NCBI GenBank assembly: GCA_024690825.1
Contig: JAILOK010000056.1
Coordinates: forward strand, 1-64,000
Length of the DNA: 64,000 nt
Source: Lachnospiraceae bacterium
GTDB lineage: Bacteria > Bacillota > Clostridia > Lachnospirales > Lachnospiraceae
Direction: 5' to 3'
Part shown: one piece after another, positions 8,580-17,034 of the stretch
Layout of the letters: every line of letters begins with the position of its first letter
How positions within the stretch are numbered: the stretch's first letter is position 1
The notes under the pieces: model-generated
What the model was told of the DNA's origin: nothing
What the model saw: the letters and a program-made list of their open reading frames with translations, nothing else
Databases searched by the model: none
Program-made: the position numbers and the translations under genes

Positions 8580-9950
8580 ATGAATTTCAAAGGGCTGAAG
8601 GTTCTTATTATAGGAACAGGCATCAGCGGCATGGGAGCTGCGGCGCTTCTTGAAAAAAGCGAAGCTCTGCCGATACTCTTTGATTCAAATCCGGATGTCG
8701 ATGTCGAGAAGCTTAAAAAGGAGCTTCCCGAAGATACATTGACCAGGATATACACGGGTGAACTTCCTCCAAATGTTGAAAAAAGCGTGGATCTGGTGAT
8801 CTTAAGCCCCGGGGTTCCTGTTGACATACCCCTGGTAAACAGCTTCAGGGAAAGAGGCATAAAGATCTGGGGCGAGATAGAGCTTGGCTTCAGGTTTGCA
8901 AAGGGACAGCTCCTTGCGATCACGGGTACAAACGGCAAGACCACCACGACGGCCCTTTTGGGTCAGATAATGAAGGATATCGCGCGGGACCCCGAAAATG
9001 TCTACATTGTCGGCAACATCGGAAATCCCTACACGCTGAAGGCTGCGGATACGGATGATGAATCGGTCACGGTGGCCGAGATCAGTTCCTTCCAGCTTGA
9101 GACGGCGATAAATTTCAAGCCTCATGTATCCGCGATATTAAATATCACGCCCGATCACTTAAACCGTCACCATACGATGGAAAACTATATTTCAATAAAG
9201 GAATCCATCGCGAAGAATCAGACGGAAGATGATTATATTGTTTTAAATTATGATGATCCGAACACGAAAGCGGTTGCGGACAGGGTGAAGGCCAAGGTCA
9301 TATTTTTCAGCCTGAAGGAAAACCCTGATACTGTCGACAGAAAATGCGATCTGCTGTACATGGACGGCGAAAATATCATGTACAATGATGAGTTTTTATT
9401 AAATGTAAACGATATGCAGCTGATCGGCTCCCACAACTGGGAAAATGTCATGGCCGGAGCGGGCATGGCCCTTGCCGTAGGTGTTCCGAAGGATGATGTT
9501 GTATCCACGATCAAGTCGTTTAAGGCAGTGGAACACAGGATCGAATATGTGAAGACGGTAAACGGCGTTGATTATTATAACGATTCCAAAGGGACAAATC
9601 CGGACGCCGCGATAAAGGCTGTTCAGGCCATGAAGAAAAGAACAGTGCTCATAGGCGGAGGTTATGATAAATCGTCAAAGTATGACGAGTGGATAGAAAG
9701 CTTCGACGGAAAGGTGAAAAGTCTGATCCTCCTTGGCCAGACGGCCCAGGCCATAGCTGAATGCGCAAGGGCGCATGGTTTCAACGATATAGTATTTGTA
9801 AACGATATGTCCGAAGCCGTAAACGAGGCACACAAAATAGCACAGCCCGGTGAGGCCGTGCTTTTATCGCCCGCATGCGCAAGCTGGGGCATGTTTAAAA
9901 ATTATGAGGAAAGAGGCAGGATCTTTAAGGATCTTGTAAGGGAGCTTTAA
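8580..9950 (+). CDS. murD: UDP-N-acetylmuramoyl-L-alanine--D-glutamate ligase
   Basis: MurD adds D-Glu to UDP-MurNAc-L-Ala using ATP in the cytoplasm. At 456 residues it has family length. The N-terminal Rossmann-like domain starts with KVLIIGTGISGMGAA. The ATP loop is AITGTNGKTTTTALL. NITPDHLNRH and the DYYNDSKGTNPDA segment of the central domain follow, and the C-terminal Rossmann domain contains IGGGYDK. A very strong ribosome site, AAAGGAGG (8567-8574), stands six bases before the ATG. Confidence 0.97.
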   Translation: MNFKGLKVLIIGTGISGMGAAALLEKSEALPILFDSNPDVDVEKLKKELPEDTLTRIYTGELPPNVEKSVDLVILSPGVPVDIPLVNSFRERGIKIWGEIELGFRFAKGQLLAITGTNGKTTTTALLGQIMKDIARDPENVYIVGNIGNPYTLKAADTDDESVTVAEISSFQLETAINFKPHVSAILNITPDHLNRHHTMENYISIKESIAKNQTEDDYIVLNYDDPNTKAVADRVKAKVIFFSLKENPDTVDRKCDLLYMDGENIMYNDEFLLNVNDMQLIGSHNWENVMAGAGMALAVGVPKDDVVSTIKSFKAVEHRIEYVKTVNGVDYYNDSKGTNPDAAIKAVQAMKKRTVLIGGGYDKSSKYDEWIESFDGKVKSLILLGQTAQAIAECARAHGFNDIVFVNDMSEAVNEAHKIAQPGEAVLLSPACASWGMFKNYEERGRIFKDLVREL

Positions 9951-9952
9951 TA

Positions 9953-11098
9953 TTGAAGAAAACATCGCTGCCTGCAACCAGAAATATCCATATTGATATC
10001 ACACTTGTTTTTGTCGTGCTTTTTCTGCTTTTTTTCGGGCTCATCATGATCTATTCGGCAAGCGCCTATTCTGCCATGAGAACGGAAAACAGCTCGACCT
10101 ATTATCTATTTTCACAGGCGCGCGCCACGATCCTGGGGCTTGTGGCGATGTTTGTCGTTTCAAGATTTGATTATCATCTTTTCAGGAAACTTGCCTGGCC
10201 GCTTTACGGCGCCTCATGTTTTGTTATCCTTATGGTGCTGACGCCCCTGGGCATGACGAAAAACGGCGCGAGAAGATGGCTGAATATCTTCGGGATGTCC
10301 CTGCAGCCGGCGGAGATCGCAAAGGCCGGCCTCATAATCTTTTTTGCGGCCTTTATTGCATCAAATGTGAAAGCCGTGTCAAAAATGAAAGGGATGCTCC
10401 AGACCATGCTCCTGACATTCGTTCCCTGCGCGCTGGTATATTTTGTGACGGACAACTTAAGTACCGCCATAATCATTTTCTGCATAGTTTATATCATGCT
10501 TTTTGTTGCTTCGGAAAAGAGCTTCATCTATATCCTGGTCGCTCTGGCAGTCGCGGGGCTGATCTTCGGCATCGTTTATGCCGTGGAAAATAATATAATC
10601 CCTGCGGATCTGTCCTTCAGGTTAAGCCGTATCAAGGCATGGAGAAATCCGGAAGCCTACGCCTCAAATACAAGTTATCAGACGGTTCAGGCTTTGTATT
10701 CCATAGGATCCGGAGGCTTTCTCGGCAAAGGACTCGGGCAGAGCACGCAGAAGCTTGGTTATATTCCCGAGGCCCAGAACGATATGATCTTTTCGATTAT
10801 CTGCGAGGAACTGGGGATCTTCGGCGCGCTTGCCGTGATGCTTCTCTTCCTGCTTCTTATCGGCATCTTTTTCATGGTCGCGATCAATGCCCCCGACCTT
10901 TTCGGCTCGCTTCTGGTCACGGGCGTAATGACGCACTTTGCCGTGCAGGTGCTGTTAAATATCGCTGTCGTCACAAATACCATACCCAACACCGGCATCA
11001 CACTTCCCTTCATATCCTACGGAGGCACCTCGACGCTGTTCCTCCTTGCCGAGGTGGGGATAGTCTTAAGCGTATCAAGGAAGACCGGAATTGAATAG
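9953..11098 (+). CDS. ftsW: FtsW/RodA/SpoVE-family lipid II polymerase
   Basis: A 381-residue SEDS glycosyltransferase, about ten membrane spans, that polymerises lipid II with its partner class B PBP. Visible signatures are GLIMIYSASAYSAM near the start, NGARRWLNIFGMSLQPAEIAK with the conserved RRW and QPAE, GKGLGQSTQKLGYIPEAQND and the terminal FISYGGTSTL. The start is TTG at 9953 with GGGAG about nine bases upstream, two bases after the murD stop. The partner is probably the PBP four kilobases upstream. FtsW versus SpoVE cannot be settled from sequence. murG, normally next, is absent. Confidence 0.93.
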   Translation: MKKTSLPATRNIHIDITLVFVVLFLLFFGLIMIYSASAYSAMRTENSSTYYLFSQARATILGLVAMFVVSRFDYHLFRKLAWPLYGASCFVILMVLTPLGMTKNGARRWLNIFGMSLQPAEIAKAGLIIFFAAFIASNVKAVSKMKGMLQTMLLTFVPCALVYFVTDNLSTAIIIFCIVYIMLFVASEKSFIYILVALAVAGLIFGIVYAVENNIIPADLSFRLSRIKAWRNPEAYASNTSYQTVQALYSIGSGGFLGKGLGQSTQKLGYIPEAQNDMIFSIICEELGIFGALAVMLLFLLLIGIFFMVAINAPDLFGSLLVTGVMTHFAVQVLLNIAVVTNTIPNTGITLPFISYGGTSTLFLLAEVGIVLSVSRKTGIE

Positions 11099-11822
11099 CT
11101 TCCTGAAAAAGCGGCGGATGATCAGGACCCTGACAGTTCTTTTTATTGTGGCTGCGTTTGTTTCGGCTGCCGCCTGGTTCTTTTATTATTATACCGTTGA
11201 CAGCATAGTGATAACCGGGAACAGCAGATACACGGATGAACAGATAAGGGATCTTGTTTTTGACAGCCCGATAAAAAAGAATTCGCTGTATCTTTATCTT
11301 GTTTATAACGGAAAGCCCGTTACGGATATACCTTTCATAGAAAAGATGGATATCACCATAGTCTCGCACGATCAGGTCAAGATCGATGTCTACGAAAAGG
11401 CTGTGGCCGGATATGTAAAGTATCTGGGACAGTACATCTATTTTGACAGGGAAGGGTATGTGATCGAAACTACCGGCGCGCCGCTTCGCGATGTGCCCTA
11501 TGTCACGGGACTTGAGTTTGACAACTGCGTCAGATATGAGGTCCTGCCGGTGCGGGACAAGGCTGTTTTTTCGGACATCCTGTCGCTTACCCAGCTTTTT
11601 GATAAATATGATCTCCATCCGGACCGCATTTATTTTTCAAAGACGGGTCAGATCACCCTGTATTTCGGGGAAGCAAAGGTTCTGATAGGCACCATGGACG
11701 AGATCGACGAAAAGATGATGAAGCTCAAGGGCATCTCGCCGAAGATCACGGGGCTGTCCGGCACCTTAAGACTTGATGATTACACGGAAGACGGCGCATA
11801 TATAACATTTGAGAAAGATTAG
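11091..11822 (+). CDS. ftsQ: FtsQ/DivIB cell division protein
   Basis: A 243-residue bitopic protein: short basic cytoplasmic tail, a membrane span at about 12-34, then a POTRA domain (VDSIVITGNSRYTDEQIRDL) and the FtsQ/DivIB beta domain. It links FtsL and DivIC in the divisome outside the membrane. The TTG start at 11091 overlaps the ftsW end by eight bases with AAGGA upstream; an ATG at 11118 (MIRTLTV) is possible but would shorten the cytoplasmic tail. It is the last gene before the separate ftsZ promoter. Confidence 0.88.
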   Translation: MNSFLKKRRMIRTLTVLFIVAAFVSAAAWFFYYYTVDSIVITGNSRYTDEQIRDLVFDSPIKKNSLYLYLVYNGKPVTDIPFIEKMDITIVSHDQVKIDVYEKAVAGYVKYLGQYIYFDREGYVIETTGAPLRDVPYVTGLEFDNCVRYEVLPVRDKAVFSDILSLTQLFDKYDLHPDRIYFSKTGQITLYFGEAKVLIGTMDEIDEKMMKLKGISPKITGLSGTLRLDDYTEDGAYITFEKD

Positions 11823-11823
11823 G

Positions 11824-11852
11824 TTGATTATTTAAGAATTTAAGTATAATAT
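11824..11852 (+). promoter_or_regulatory. Promoter of ftsZ
   Basis: TTGATT (11824-11829) is followed after 17 bases by TAATAT (11847-11852), with TATAAT overlapping at 11845-11850 (15-base spacing). It begins two bases after the ftsQ stop and gives ftsZ its own transcript. Confidence 0.7.
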
Positions 11853-11886
11853 ATATTAGGTTTATGTTTTTTAAGGAGGATTAACT

Positions 11887-13347
11887 GTGTTTGAGATCAA
11901 GTCGGAAGAACAGGAGTATGCCTGCAAGATCCTCGTCATAGGGGTTGGCGGAGCTGGAAATAACGCAGTAAACAGGATGTTGGGCTATGAGAATATCGAC
12001 GGGGAGGTCAAGAGGAATTCCGACCTTGAGTCTATGAGGGGCGTCGATTTCATAGGCATGAACACGGATAAACAGGCTCTCGGAAAGTGCAGGGCCGCAA
12101 ACAGGCTTCAGATAGGTGAGAAACTGACGAAAGGACTGGGAGCGGGTTCGCAGCCTGAGGTAGGCACCAAGGCTGCCGAAGAGAGCATAGATGATATAAC
12201 GAGCGCCATGCGGGGGTATGACATGGTGGTCATTACCTGCGGTATGGGAGGCGGAACCGGTACCGGAGCCGCTCCGATCGTCGCAAAGGCTGCAAAGGAT
12301 ATGGGAATACTGACACTCGGTATCGTTACCAAGCCCTTCCAGTTTGAAGGCGCGCCGAGAATGAAGAAGGCTTTGGAAGGTATTTCAAAGCTTCAGTCCG
12401 CAGTGGATACACTGATCGTTATCCCCAATGAGAAATTAAGAAAGATAGTAGACAGGAATATGGGCTTCGGAGATGCCATGAAGGTTGCTGACGAGGTTCT
12501 GCAGCAGTCTGTTCAGGGAATCACGGATCTCATCAATGTTCCTTCGCTCATAAATCTTGACTTTGCCGATGTCCGCACAACTATGAAGGACAAGGGCATT
12601 GCTCATATAGGAATAGGAGTGGGCAAGGGAGATGACAAGGCCATGGAGGCCGTAAAGCAGGCTGTGGGAAGCCCGCTCTTGGAGACTACGATCAACGGCG
12701 CCCAGAATGTCATCATCAATATCTCGGGTGATATCACCCTTGATGATGTAGGAAGCGCATCCGATTATATCATGAGCCTTACGGGCGAGGATACGAATGT
12801 TATCTTCGGCGCACAGGAGGACAGAAATGTTTCCGATACCATCCGCATTACCGTTATCGCAACGGGACTTGAGGATGCCGGCGCGGTAATGCCTCAGACA
12901 GTCGGAGCAGGACAGCAAAGGCCCGTCCAGCCGGCAAGGAGAATGGCGCCCGGCATGGGTCAGATGGCACCCGGCATGAACATGAACAGAGGAATGGCAC
13001 CGGGTATGGGCCAGATGGCTCCCGGCATGAACCAGGGCATGGCACCCGGCATGAATATGAATCAGGGAATGAATCCCGGCATGAACCAGGGCATGGCACC
13101 CGGAATGAACCAGGGTATGAATCCGGGCATGAATCCGGGAATGGGAATGAACCAGGGAATGGGAATAAATCCCGGCATGAATCCTAATCAGGCCGGACAG
13201 TACGGAGCAAGACCTGCTGCCCCGAATGCCAGGGAAGTCCAGCTGATCAACAATGACGGCGGAGCAGATGCCGGCAGAGGCGGGAACATGAACAGCAGGG
13301 TTGAGCCCAAGAGCATAAAAATACCCGATTTTCTGCGAAATAAATAG
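11887..13347 (+). CDS. ftsZ: Cell division protein FtsZ with Met-Gly-Asn-Pro repeat linker
   Basis: FtsZ is the tubulin-like GTPase that forms the cytokinetic ring. The GTPase core shows GVGGAGNNAVNRM, the signature GGGTGTGAAP and the T7-loop region NLDFADVRTTM. At 486 residues it is long: after residue 352 comes an 83-residue linker (353-435) made of APGMNQG/NPGM-type repeats with 22 methionines. The extreme C-terminus, KSIKIPDFLRNK, matches the conserved peptide that binds FtsA/SepF, so the full protein is probably functional. The start is GTG at 11887 with AAGGAGG nine bases upstream. No ftsA is adjacent; an FtsA-family gene lies at 25.9 kb. Confidence 0.97.
   Translation: MFEIKSEEQEYACKILVIGVGGAGNNAVNRMLGYENIDGEVKRNSDLESMRGVDFIGMNTDKQALGKCRAANRLQIGEKLTKGLGAGSQPEVGTKAAEESIDDITSAMRGYDMVVITCGMGGGTGTGAAPIVAKAAKDMGILTLGIVTKPFQFEGAPRMKKALEGISKLQSAVDTLIVIPNEKLRKIVDRNMGFGDAMKVADEVLQQSVQGITDLINVPSLINLDFADVRTTMKDKGIAHIGIGVGKGDDKAMEAVKQAVGSPLLETTINGAQNVIINISGDITLDDVGSASDYIMSLTGEDTNVIFGAQEDRNVSDTIRITVIATGLEDAGAVMPQTVGAGQQRPVQPARRMAPGMGQMAPGMNMNRGMAPGMGQMAPGMNQGMAPGMNMNQGMNPGMNQGMAPGMNQGMNPGMNPGMGMNQGMGINPGMNPNQAGQYGARPAAPNAREVQLINNDGGADAGRGGNMNSRVEPKSIKIPDFLRNK
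12943..13191 (+). repeat. Degenerate in-frame repeat in the ftsZ linker
   Basis: About 250 bases of repeated codons for Ala/Asn-Pro-Gly-Met and Asn-Gln-Gly-Met units of variable order. Unit lengths are multiples of three and the frame is kept. Codon choices differ between units (GGC/GGA/GGT, CCC/CCG), which argues for an old, selected array and not a recent slippage product. Confidence 0.85.
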
Positions 13348-13369
13348 AGGATAGAGGAGAGTATAAAGA

Positions 13370-13822
13370 ATGAGATGTCCGTATTGCGGCCATGAGAACA
13401 CTCGAGTCATTGATTCCAGACCGGCCGAAGAAAACAATTCCATCAGACGCCGGCGCGTGTGTGATGAGTGCAACAAACGATTCACCACTTACGAGAAAGT
13501 TGAAACGATCCCGCTGATCATCATCAAAAAAGATAATAACAGGGAATCCTACAACAGGGAAAAGATCGAAAACGGTGTCATGAAGGCCTGCCACAAGAGA
13601 CCGATCTCTGCGGATCAGCTGACCCGTATAGTTGACGAAGTTGAGACGGAGATCTACGCGAGAGAAGAAAAGGAGATCCCCAGTTCGGTGATCGGAGAGC
13701 TGATCATGGACAAGCTGAAGGATACCGATACGGTTGCATATGTACGATTTGCTTCGGTATACAGGGAATTTAAGGATATCAACACTTTCATGGATGAGTT
13801 GAAAAAGGTTTTGGATAAATGA
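13370..13822 (+). CDS. nrdR: Transcriptional repressor NrdR
   Basis: NrdR senses ATP/dATP and represses ribonucleotide reductase genes through paired NrdR boxes. The 150-residue protein has the N-terminal zinc ribbon with Cys3, Cys6, Cys31 and Cys34 (MRCPYCGHENTRVIDSR, RRVCDECNKRFTTYE) and an ATP-cone domain at about 46-136. It lies 22 bases after ftsZ behind GAGGAGAG and is closed by a strong terminator, so it may share the ftsZ transcript. No nrd genes or clear NrdR boxes were seen in the window. Confidence 0.97.
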   Translation: MRCPYCGHENTRVIDSRPAEENNSIRRRRVCDECNKRFTTYEKVETIPLIIIKKDNNRESYNREKIENGVMKACHKRPISADQLTRIVDEVETEIYAREEKEIPSSVIGELIMDKLKDTDTVAYVRFASVYREFKDINTFMDELKKVLDK

Positions 13823-13828
13823 TCGTTA

Positions 13829-13864
13829 AGGCTCTGCCTTTATTACAAGGCAGAGCTTTTTTTT
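13829..13864 (+). terminator. Intrinsic terminator after nrdR
   Basis: A 10-bp stem, GCTCTGCCTT (13831-13840) with AAGGCAGAGC (13847-13856), is followed by eight Ts. It ends the ftsZ-nrdR unit. Confidence 0.92.
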
Positions 13865-13889
13865 CACAGGTTTTTTATTGCGGATAATT

Positions 13890-14414
13890 ATGAGCACTCT
13901 CTACCCCACAGTCAGGACCGGTTCGGCCTATACGATCGACTATGAAAAACTCTATAATATCGGGATCAGGGGCATTATCTTTGATATAGACAATACCCTG
14001 GTGGAGCATGACGCGCCTGCGGACGACAGAAGCAGGGCGTTGATAAAAAGGATCCATGATGCAGGCATTAAGACCATCATTCTGTCCAATAACGGGCAGA
14101 AACGGGTGAAAAGCTTTGCCGACGAGGTCGGATGCCCCTATATATTCAAGGCTTCAAAACCCAGGGCGGAAGGATTCCTGCTCTCCATGAAAAAGATGGG
14201 TACAGGCAGGAAAAGCACGATCCTTATCGGAGATCAGCTTTTTACCGATGTCTGGGGGTCTTCGCGGGCGGGGATCAGGAGCATACTGGTCCGGCGCATA
14301 GCATTTCACGAAAGATATTACATCCACTTAAAAAGAATACTCGAATATGTGATCATGATCTTTTATCCCGTTTACAGGCTGGGTAAGCACGATGAACTGG
14401 AAGGAGCGGTCTAA
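13890..14414 (+). CDS. yqeG: YqeG-family HAD phosphatase
   Basis: A 174-residue HAD-superfamily (IIIA) phosphatase of unknown physiological substrate. Motif I is FDIDNTLVEHD (nucleophile and acid Asp), motif II lies in IILSNNG, and motif III/IV in GDQLFTDVWG. In Bacillus subtilis yqeG stands beside yqeH and the shikimate dehydrogenase gene; here it directly overlaps aroE, which keeps that link without yqeH. The ATG at 13890 gives MSTLYPTV; a TTG at 13878 would add four residues. No good Shine-Dalgarno sequence is seen for either start. Confidence 0.85.
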   Translation: MSTLYPTVRTGSAYTIDYEKLYNIGIRGIIFDIDNTLVEHDAPADDRSRALIKRIHDAGIKTIILSNNGQKRVKSFADEVGCPYIFKASKPRAEGFLLSMKKMGTGRKSTILIGDQLFTDVWGSSRAGIRSILVRRIAFHERYYIHLKRILEYVIMIFYPVYRLGKHDELEGAV

Positions 14415-15256
14415 TGGCGAAAATTGACGGAAAGACAAAGATAATAGGTATAATCGGCGATCCCGTGGAGCATACCGCATCCCCGGCCATCCACAATTTT
14501 CTGGCTGAAAAGCTTAAGGATAATGTGGTCTATGTTCCTTTTCACGTGAAAAAGGAAAACCTTGCCGAGGCCGTAAAAGGCGCGTACGGACTGGGCATCA
14601 CAGGTTTGAATGTGACCGTGCCGCACAAGCAGTCAGTGATGGCGGAAGTGACGGAGCTTGATGATGCAGCGCTTGAGATCGGAGCAGTCAACACAATATC
14701 CGTTTCAAAGAAGGGCTACAAGGGATACAATACGGACTTTTCCGGATTCATGAGACAGATGGACCATGATTCCGTGATAGCCTACAACAGGGAGGTCATC
14801 ATGCTCGGCGCGGGCGGGGCTGCAAAGGCTGTGATGTACGCCCTGCAAAAGACCGGAGCGTCAAAGATATATGTCCTTAACCGCTCAAAGAGCAAGGCGA
14901 AGGATCTGTTCGGAAACTATAAGAATGTGGAGATACTCGGATTTGACGAATGGGAAAAGATTCCGAAAAAACAGGACTATATATGTATACAGTGCACCAG
15001 TGTGGGTCTTTCACCCAAGGATTATGAGTGTGTCATAAAGGATGATGCCTTCTTTGATCTGGTGGAAACAGGCGTGGACCTGATCTATGTTCCGCGAAAG
15101 ACCGTGTTCATGAAGAAACTTGAGGAACGGGGAAGAAAAGCCTATAACGGACTGAGGATGCTGATGTACCAGGCGGTGTCATCCTACGAGATCTTTATGG
15201 ACAGGGAAGTGCCTGCCGATGTTCTGGAGGAACTTTATGAAGAACTTGATCCTTGA
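14414..15256 (+). CDS. aroE: Shikimate dehydrogenase (NADP+)
   Basis: AroE reduces 3-dehydroshikimate to shikimate. The 280-residue protein carries GDPVEHTASPAIHN (substrate site), GLNVTVPHK with the catalytic lysine, VNTI and FSGF, and the nucleotide-binding MLGAGGAAKAV, followed by NRSKSKA which binds NADP phosphate. It overlaps the yqeG stop by one base and the aroK start by 20 bases, so yqeG-aroE-aroK-aroQ is a tightly coupled unit. The remaining shikimate genes are elsewhere. Confidence 0.96.
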   Translation: MAKIDGKTKIIGIIGDPVEHTASPAIHNFLAEKLKDNVVYVPFHVKKENLAEAVKGAYGLGITGLNVTVPHKQSVMAEVTELDDAALEIGAVNTISVSKKGYKGYNTDFSGFMRQMDHDSVIAYNREVIMLGAGGAAKAVMYALQKTGASKIYVLNRSKSKAKDLFGNYKNVEILGFDEWEKIPKKQDYICIQCTSVGLSPKDYECVIKDDAFFDLVETGVDLIYVPRKTVFMKKLEERGRKAYNGLRMLMYQAVSSYEIFMDREVPADVLEELYEELDP

Positions 15257-15749
15257 GGGCTTCATGGGATGCGGCAAGAGCAGGATAGCGAGTGAGCTTG
15301 GCAGAAGCATTAAGCTGGAAGTGATCGACACGGATGATGTCATAGAAAGGAAGCAGGGAAGGACGATAGCCAAAATCTTTGAAGAAAGCGGCGAGGAAGC
15401 GTTTCGGGACATGGAGACAGCTGTTCTTCGGGAACTGTCGGACAGACAGGAAGGCGCTGTCATTTCTCTTGGCGGCGGCATGCCGGTAAAGAGCGAAAAC
15501 AGGAAGCTTCTTAAGGAACTTGGAACCGTGATATACCTGAAAGCTGACAGTAATGTTCTCATAAGAAGGCTTCAAAGGGGAGTCGAAAAAAGACCCATGC
15601 TTTCGGGACATGATCTTAAAGAACGCGTAGAGCAGCTTCTTTCGGAAAGGGAGGCTTTTTACGAAGACGCGGCTGATATCGTGATCGAGATCGGAGAGGA
15701 CGATCCGGAAAAAATAGTGAAAAGGATAATGGAGAAAGCGGAGCAATGA
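15237..15749 (+). CDS. aroK: Shikimate kinase
   Basis: AroK phosphorylates shikimate at the 3-OH with ATP. The 170-residue protein has Walker A GFMGCGKS (8-15), the shikimate-binding DTDDVIERKQGR and FRDMET, and the GGGMP loop. The ATG at 15237 is chosen over one at 15219 because GGAGG (15227-15231) sits six bases before it and the P-loop is then at the usual distance. It starts inside aroE and its stop overlaps the aroQ start. Confidence 0.95.
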   Translation: MKNLILEGFMGCGKSRIASELGRSIKLEVIDTDDVIERKQGRTIAKIFEESGEEAFRDMETAVLRELSDRQEGAVISLGGGMPVKSENRKLLKELGTVIYLKADSNVLIRRLQRGVEKRPMLSGHDLKERVEQLLSEREAFYEDAADIVIEIGEDDPEKIVKRIMEKAEQ

Positions 15750-16180
15750 AGATCCTTGTGATAAACGGCCCGAACTTAAACTTCCTCGGGATCAGGGACA
15801 GACAGACCTACGGGGAGCAAAGCTACGAACATCTCATCAGACTTATCGAGGATAAGGCGAAGGAACTTAAGGTTGAAGTTTCGTGCTTCCAGTCAAACCA
15901 TGAGGGGGCGATCATTGACCGCATCCAGGAGGCTTATTTTGACGGAACGGACGGGATAGTGATAAATCCGGGTGCATACACGCATTATTCCTATGCCATC
16001 TACGACGCGCTGTTATCCTACGACAGGATCCCCATGGTGGAGATCCATATATCCGATATTAATTCACGCGACGAGTTCAGAAGGACATCCGTCACAGCCC
16101 CTGCCTGTGATCATCAGATAGTGGGACACGGCCTCGAGGGATATCTCGAAGCGATGGAGTGGATAGTCCGCCGCTCTTGA
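15746..16180 (+). CDS. aroQ: 3-dehydroquinate dehydratase, type II
   Basis: AroQ dehydrates 3-dehydroquinate to 3-dehydroshikimate. The 144-residue protein is a typical type II enzyme, unrelated to AroD, with INGPNLNFLGIRDRQTYG (catalytic Tyr and mobile-loop Arg), QSNHEGAIIDRIQEA, INPGAYTHYSYAIYDAL and VEIHISDI. It is the last gene of the shikimate unit; its stop codon forms part of the efp promoter -35. Confidence 0.97.
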   Translation: MKILVINGPNLNFLGIRDRQTYGEQSYEHLIRLIEDKAKELKVEVSCFQSNHEGAIIDRIQEAYFDGTDGIVINPGAYTHYSYAIYDALLSYDRIPMVEIHISDINSRDEFRRTSVTAPACDHQIVGHGLEGYLEAMEWIVRRS

Positions 16181-16205
16181 TTTATTGAAAGTGTTAGTGT
16201 AAAAT
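16177..16205 (+). promoter_or_regulatory. Promoter of efp
   Basis: TTGATT (16177-16182, overlapping the aroQ stop), a 17-base spacer and TAAAAT (16200-16205). A short leader with AAGGAGG (16227-16233) leads to efp. Confidence 0.7.
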
Positions 16206-16241
16206 ATCCGAAGTTGTTTATTGAATAAGGAGGATATACTT

Positions 16242-16802
16242 ATGGTTTCGGCCGGTGAATTCAGAAACGGAATGACAGTGGAAATAGAGGGTACGGTGTA
16301 CCAGATCATAGAGTTTCAGCATGTCAAACCCGGCAAGGGTGCTGCTTTTGTAAGGACAAAACTGAAGGATGTGATCAATTCGGGCGTGGTTGAAAAGACC
16401 TTCAGACCCACCGAGAAATTTGAGAATGCAAGGATCGACAGAAAGGATATGCAGTATCTCTACAATGACGGAGATATCTATAATTTCATGGATCCGGAAT
16501 CCTATGAACAGGTTGGCATCAGCAAGGAAGTGGTAGGAGATGCCATGAAGTTTGTAAAGGAAAATGAGAACTGCAAGGTCTGCTCATATAAGGACAATGT
16601 ATTCTCGGTTGAGCCTCCTTTATTTGTAGAACTTGAGATCACGGAGACCGAGCCCGGCTTTAAGGGAGATACGGCAACCGGAGCTTCAAAGCCTGCAACT
16701 GTTGAGACAGGCGCACAGGTAAATGTTCCTCTCTTTGTAAATCAGGGAGACAAGATCAAGATCGATACCCGCACGGGTGAATATCTTTCAAGAGTACAGT
16801 GA
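16242..16802 (+). CDS. efp: Translation elongation factor P
   Basis: EF-P binds between the P and E sites and rescues ribosomes stalled at polyproline. The 186-residue protein has the KOW-like N-terminal domain ([20 protein letters not shown]), the loop [15 protein letters not shown] whose Lys32 is the position modified in many bacteria, and two OB domains ending [16 protein letters not shown]. The ATG at 16242 follows AAGGAGG by eight bases; the in-frame TTG at 16221 lies upstream of that site and is rejected. Nearby ftsZ and division genes contain proline-rich stretches, but a link is not shown. Confidence 0.97.
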   Translation: MVSAGEFRNGMTVEIEGTVYQIIEFQHVKPGKGAAFVRTKLKDVINSGVVEKTFRPTEKFENARIDRKDMQYLYNDGDIYNFMDPESYEQVGISKEVVGDAMKFVKENENCKVCSYKDNVFSVEPPLFVELEITETEPGFKGDTATGASKPATVETGAQVNVPLFVNQGDKIKIDTRTGEYLSRVQ

Positions 16803-16834
16803 TCATAATACTGCGTTCGCAGTTTTCCGTCATG

Positions 16835-16858
16835 CCGGGGATCTTGAATGATCCCCGG
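16835..16858 (+). terminator. Hairpin after efp
   Basis: A perfect 9-bp GC-rich stem, CCGGGGATC (16835-16843) with GATCCCCGG (16850-16858), but without a following T-run. It is a weak terminator or a processing/stability structure. The rest of 16803-17034 holds no gene that I can see. Confidence 0.45.
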
Positions 16859-17034
16859 GTGAATGCGGAAGAATCTTTCTTTTTCATTCTGATTTAAGTT
16901 TTTTAAGGATCTTTTTTGAACCCATATCTATATAAATCTTTTTTGCAGGCTGTTCATTTTGAATGGCGGCTTGTATTACACATCGTCTGTGCCTTAAAAA
17001 GGCATGTCTTTTTATCATTTTTCGGAGGTTTTTC

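Noticed and set aside
12436-13488. 350-codon open frame on the - strand opposite ftsZ
   Set aside because: It mirrors the ftsZ repeat region, has a His/Ser/Arg-rich composition without domain features, and ftsZ is certain on the + strand.
16963-17034. 24-residue N-terminal extension of the DUF5688 protein
   Set aside because: The ATG at 17035 has GGAGG upstream and gives the family-like N-terminus.
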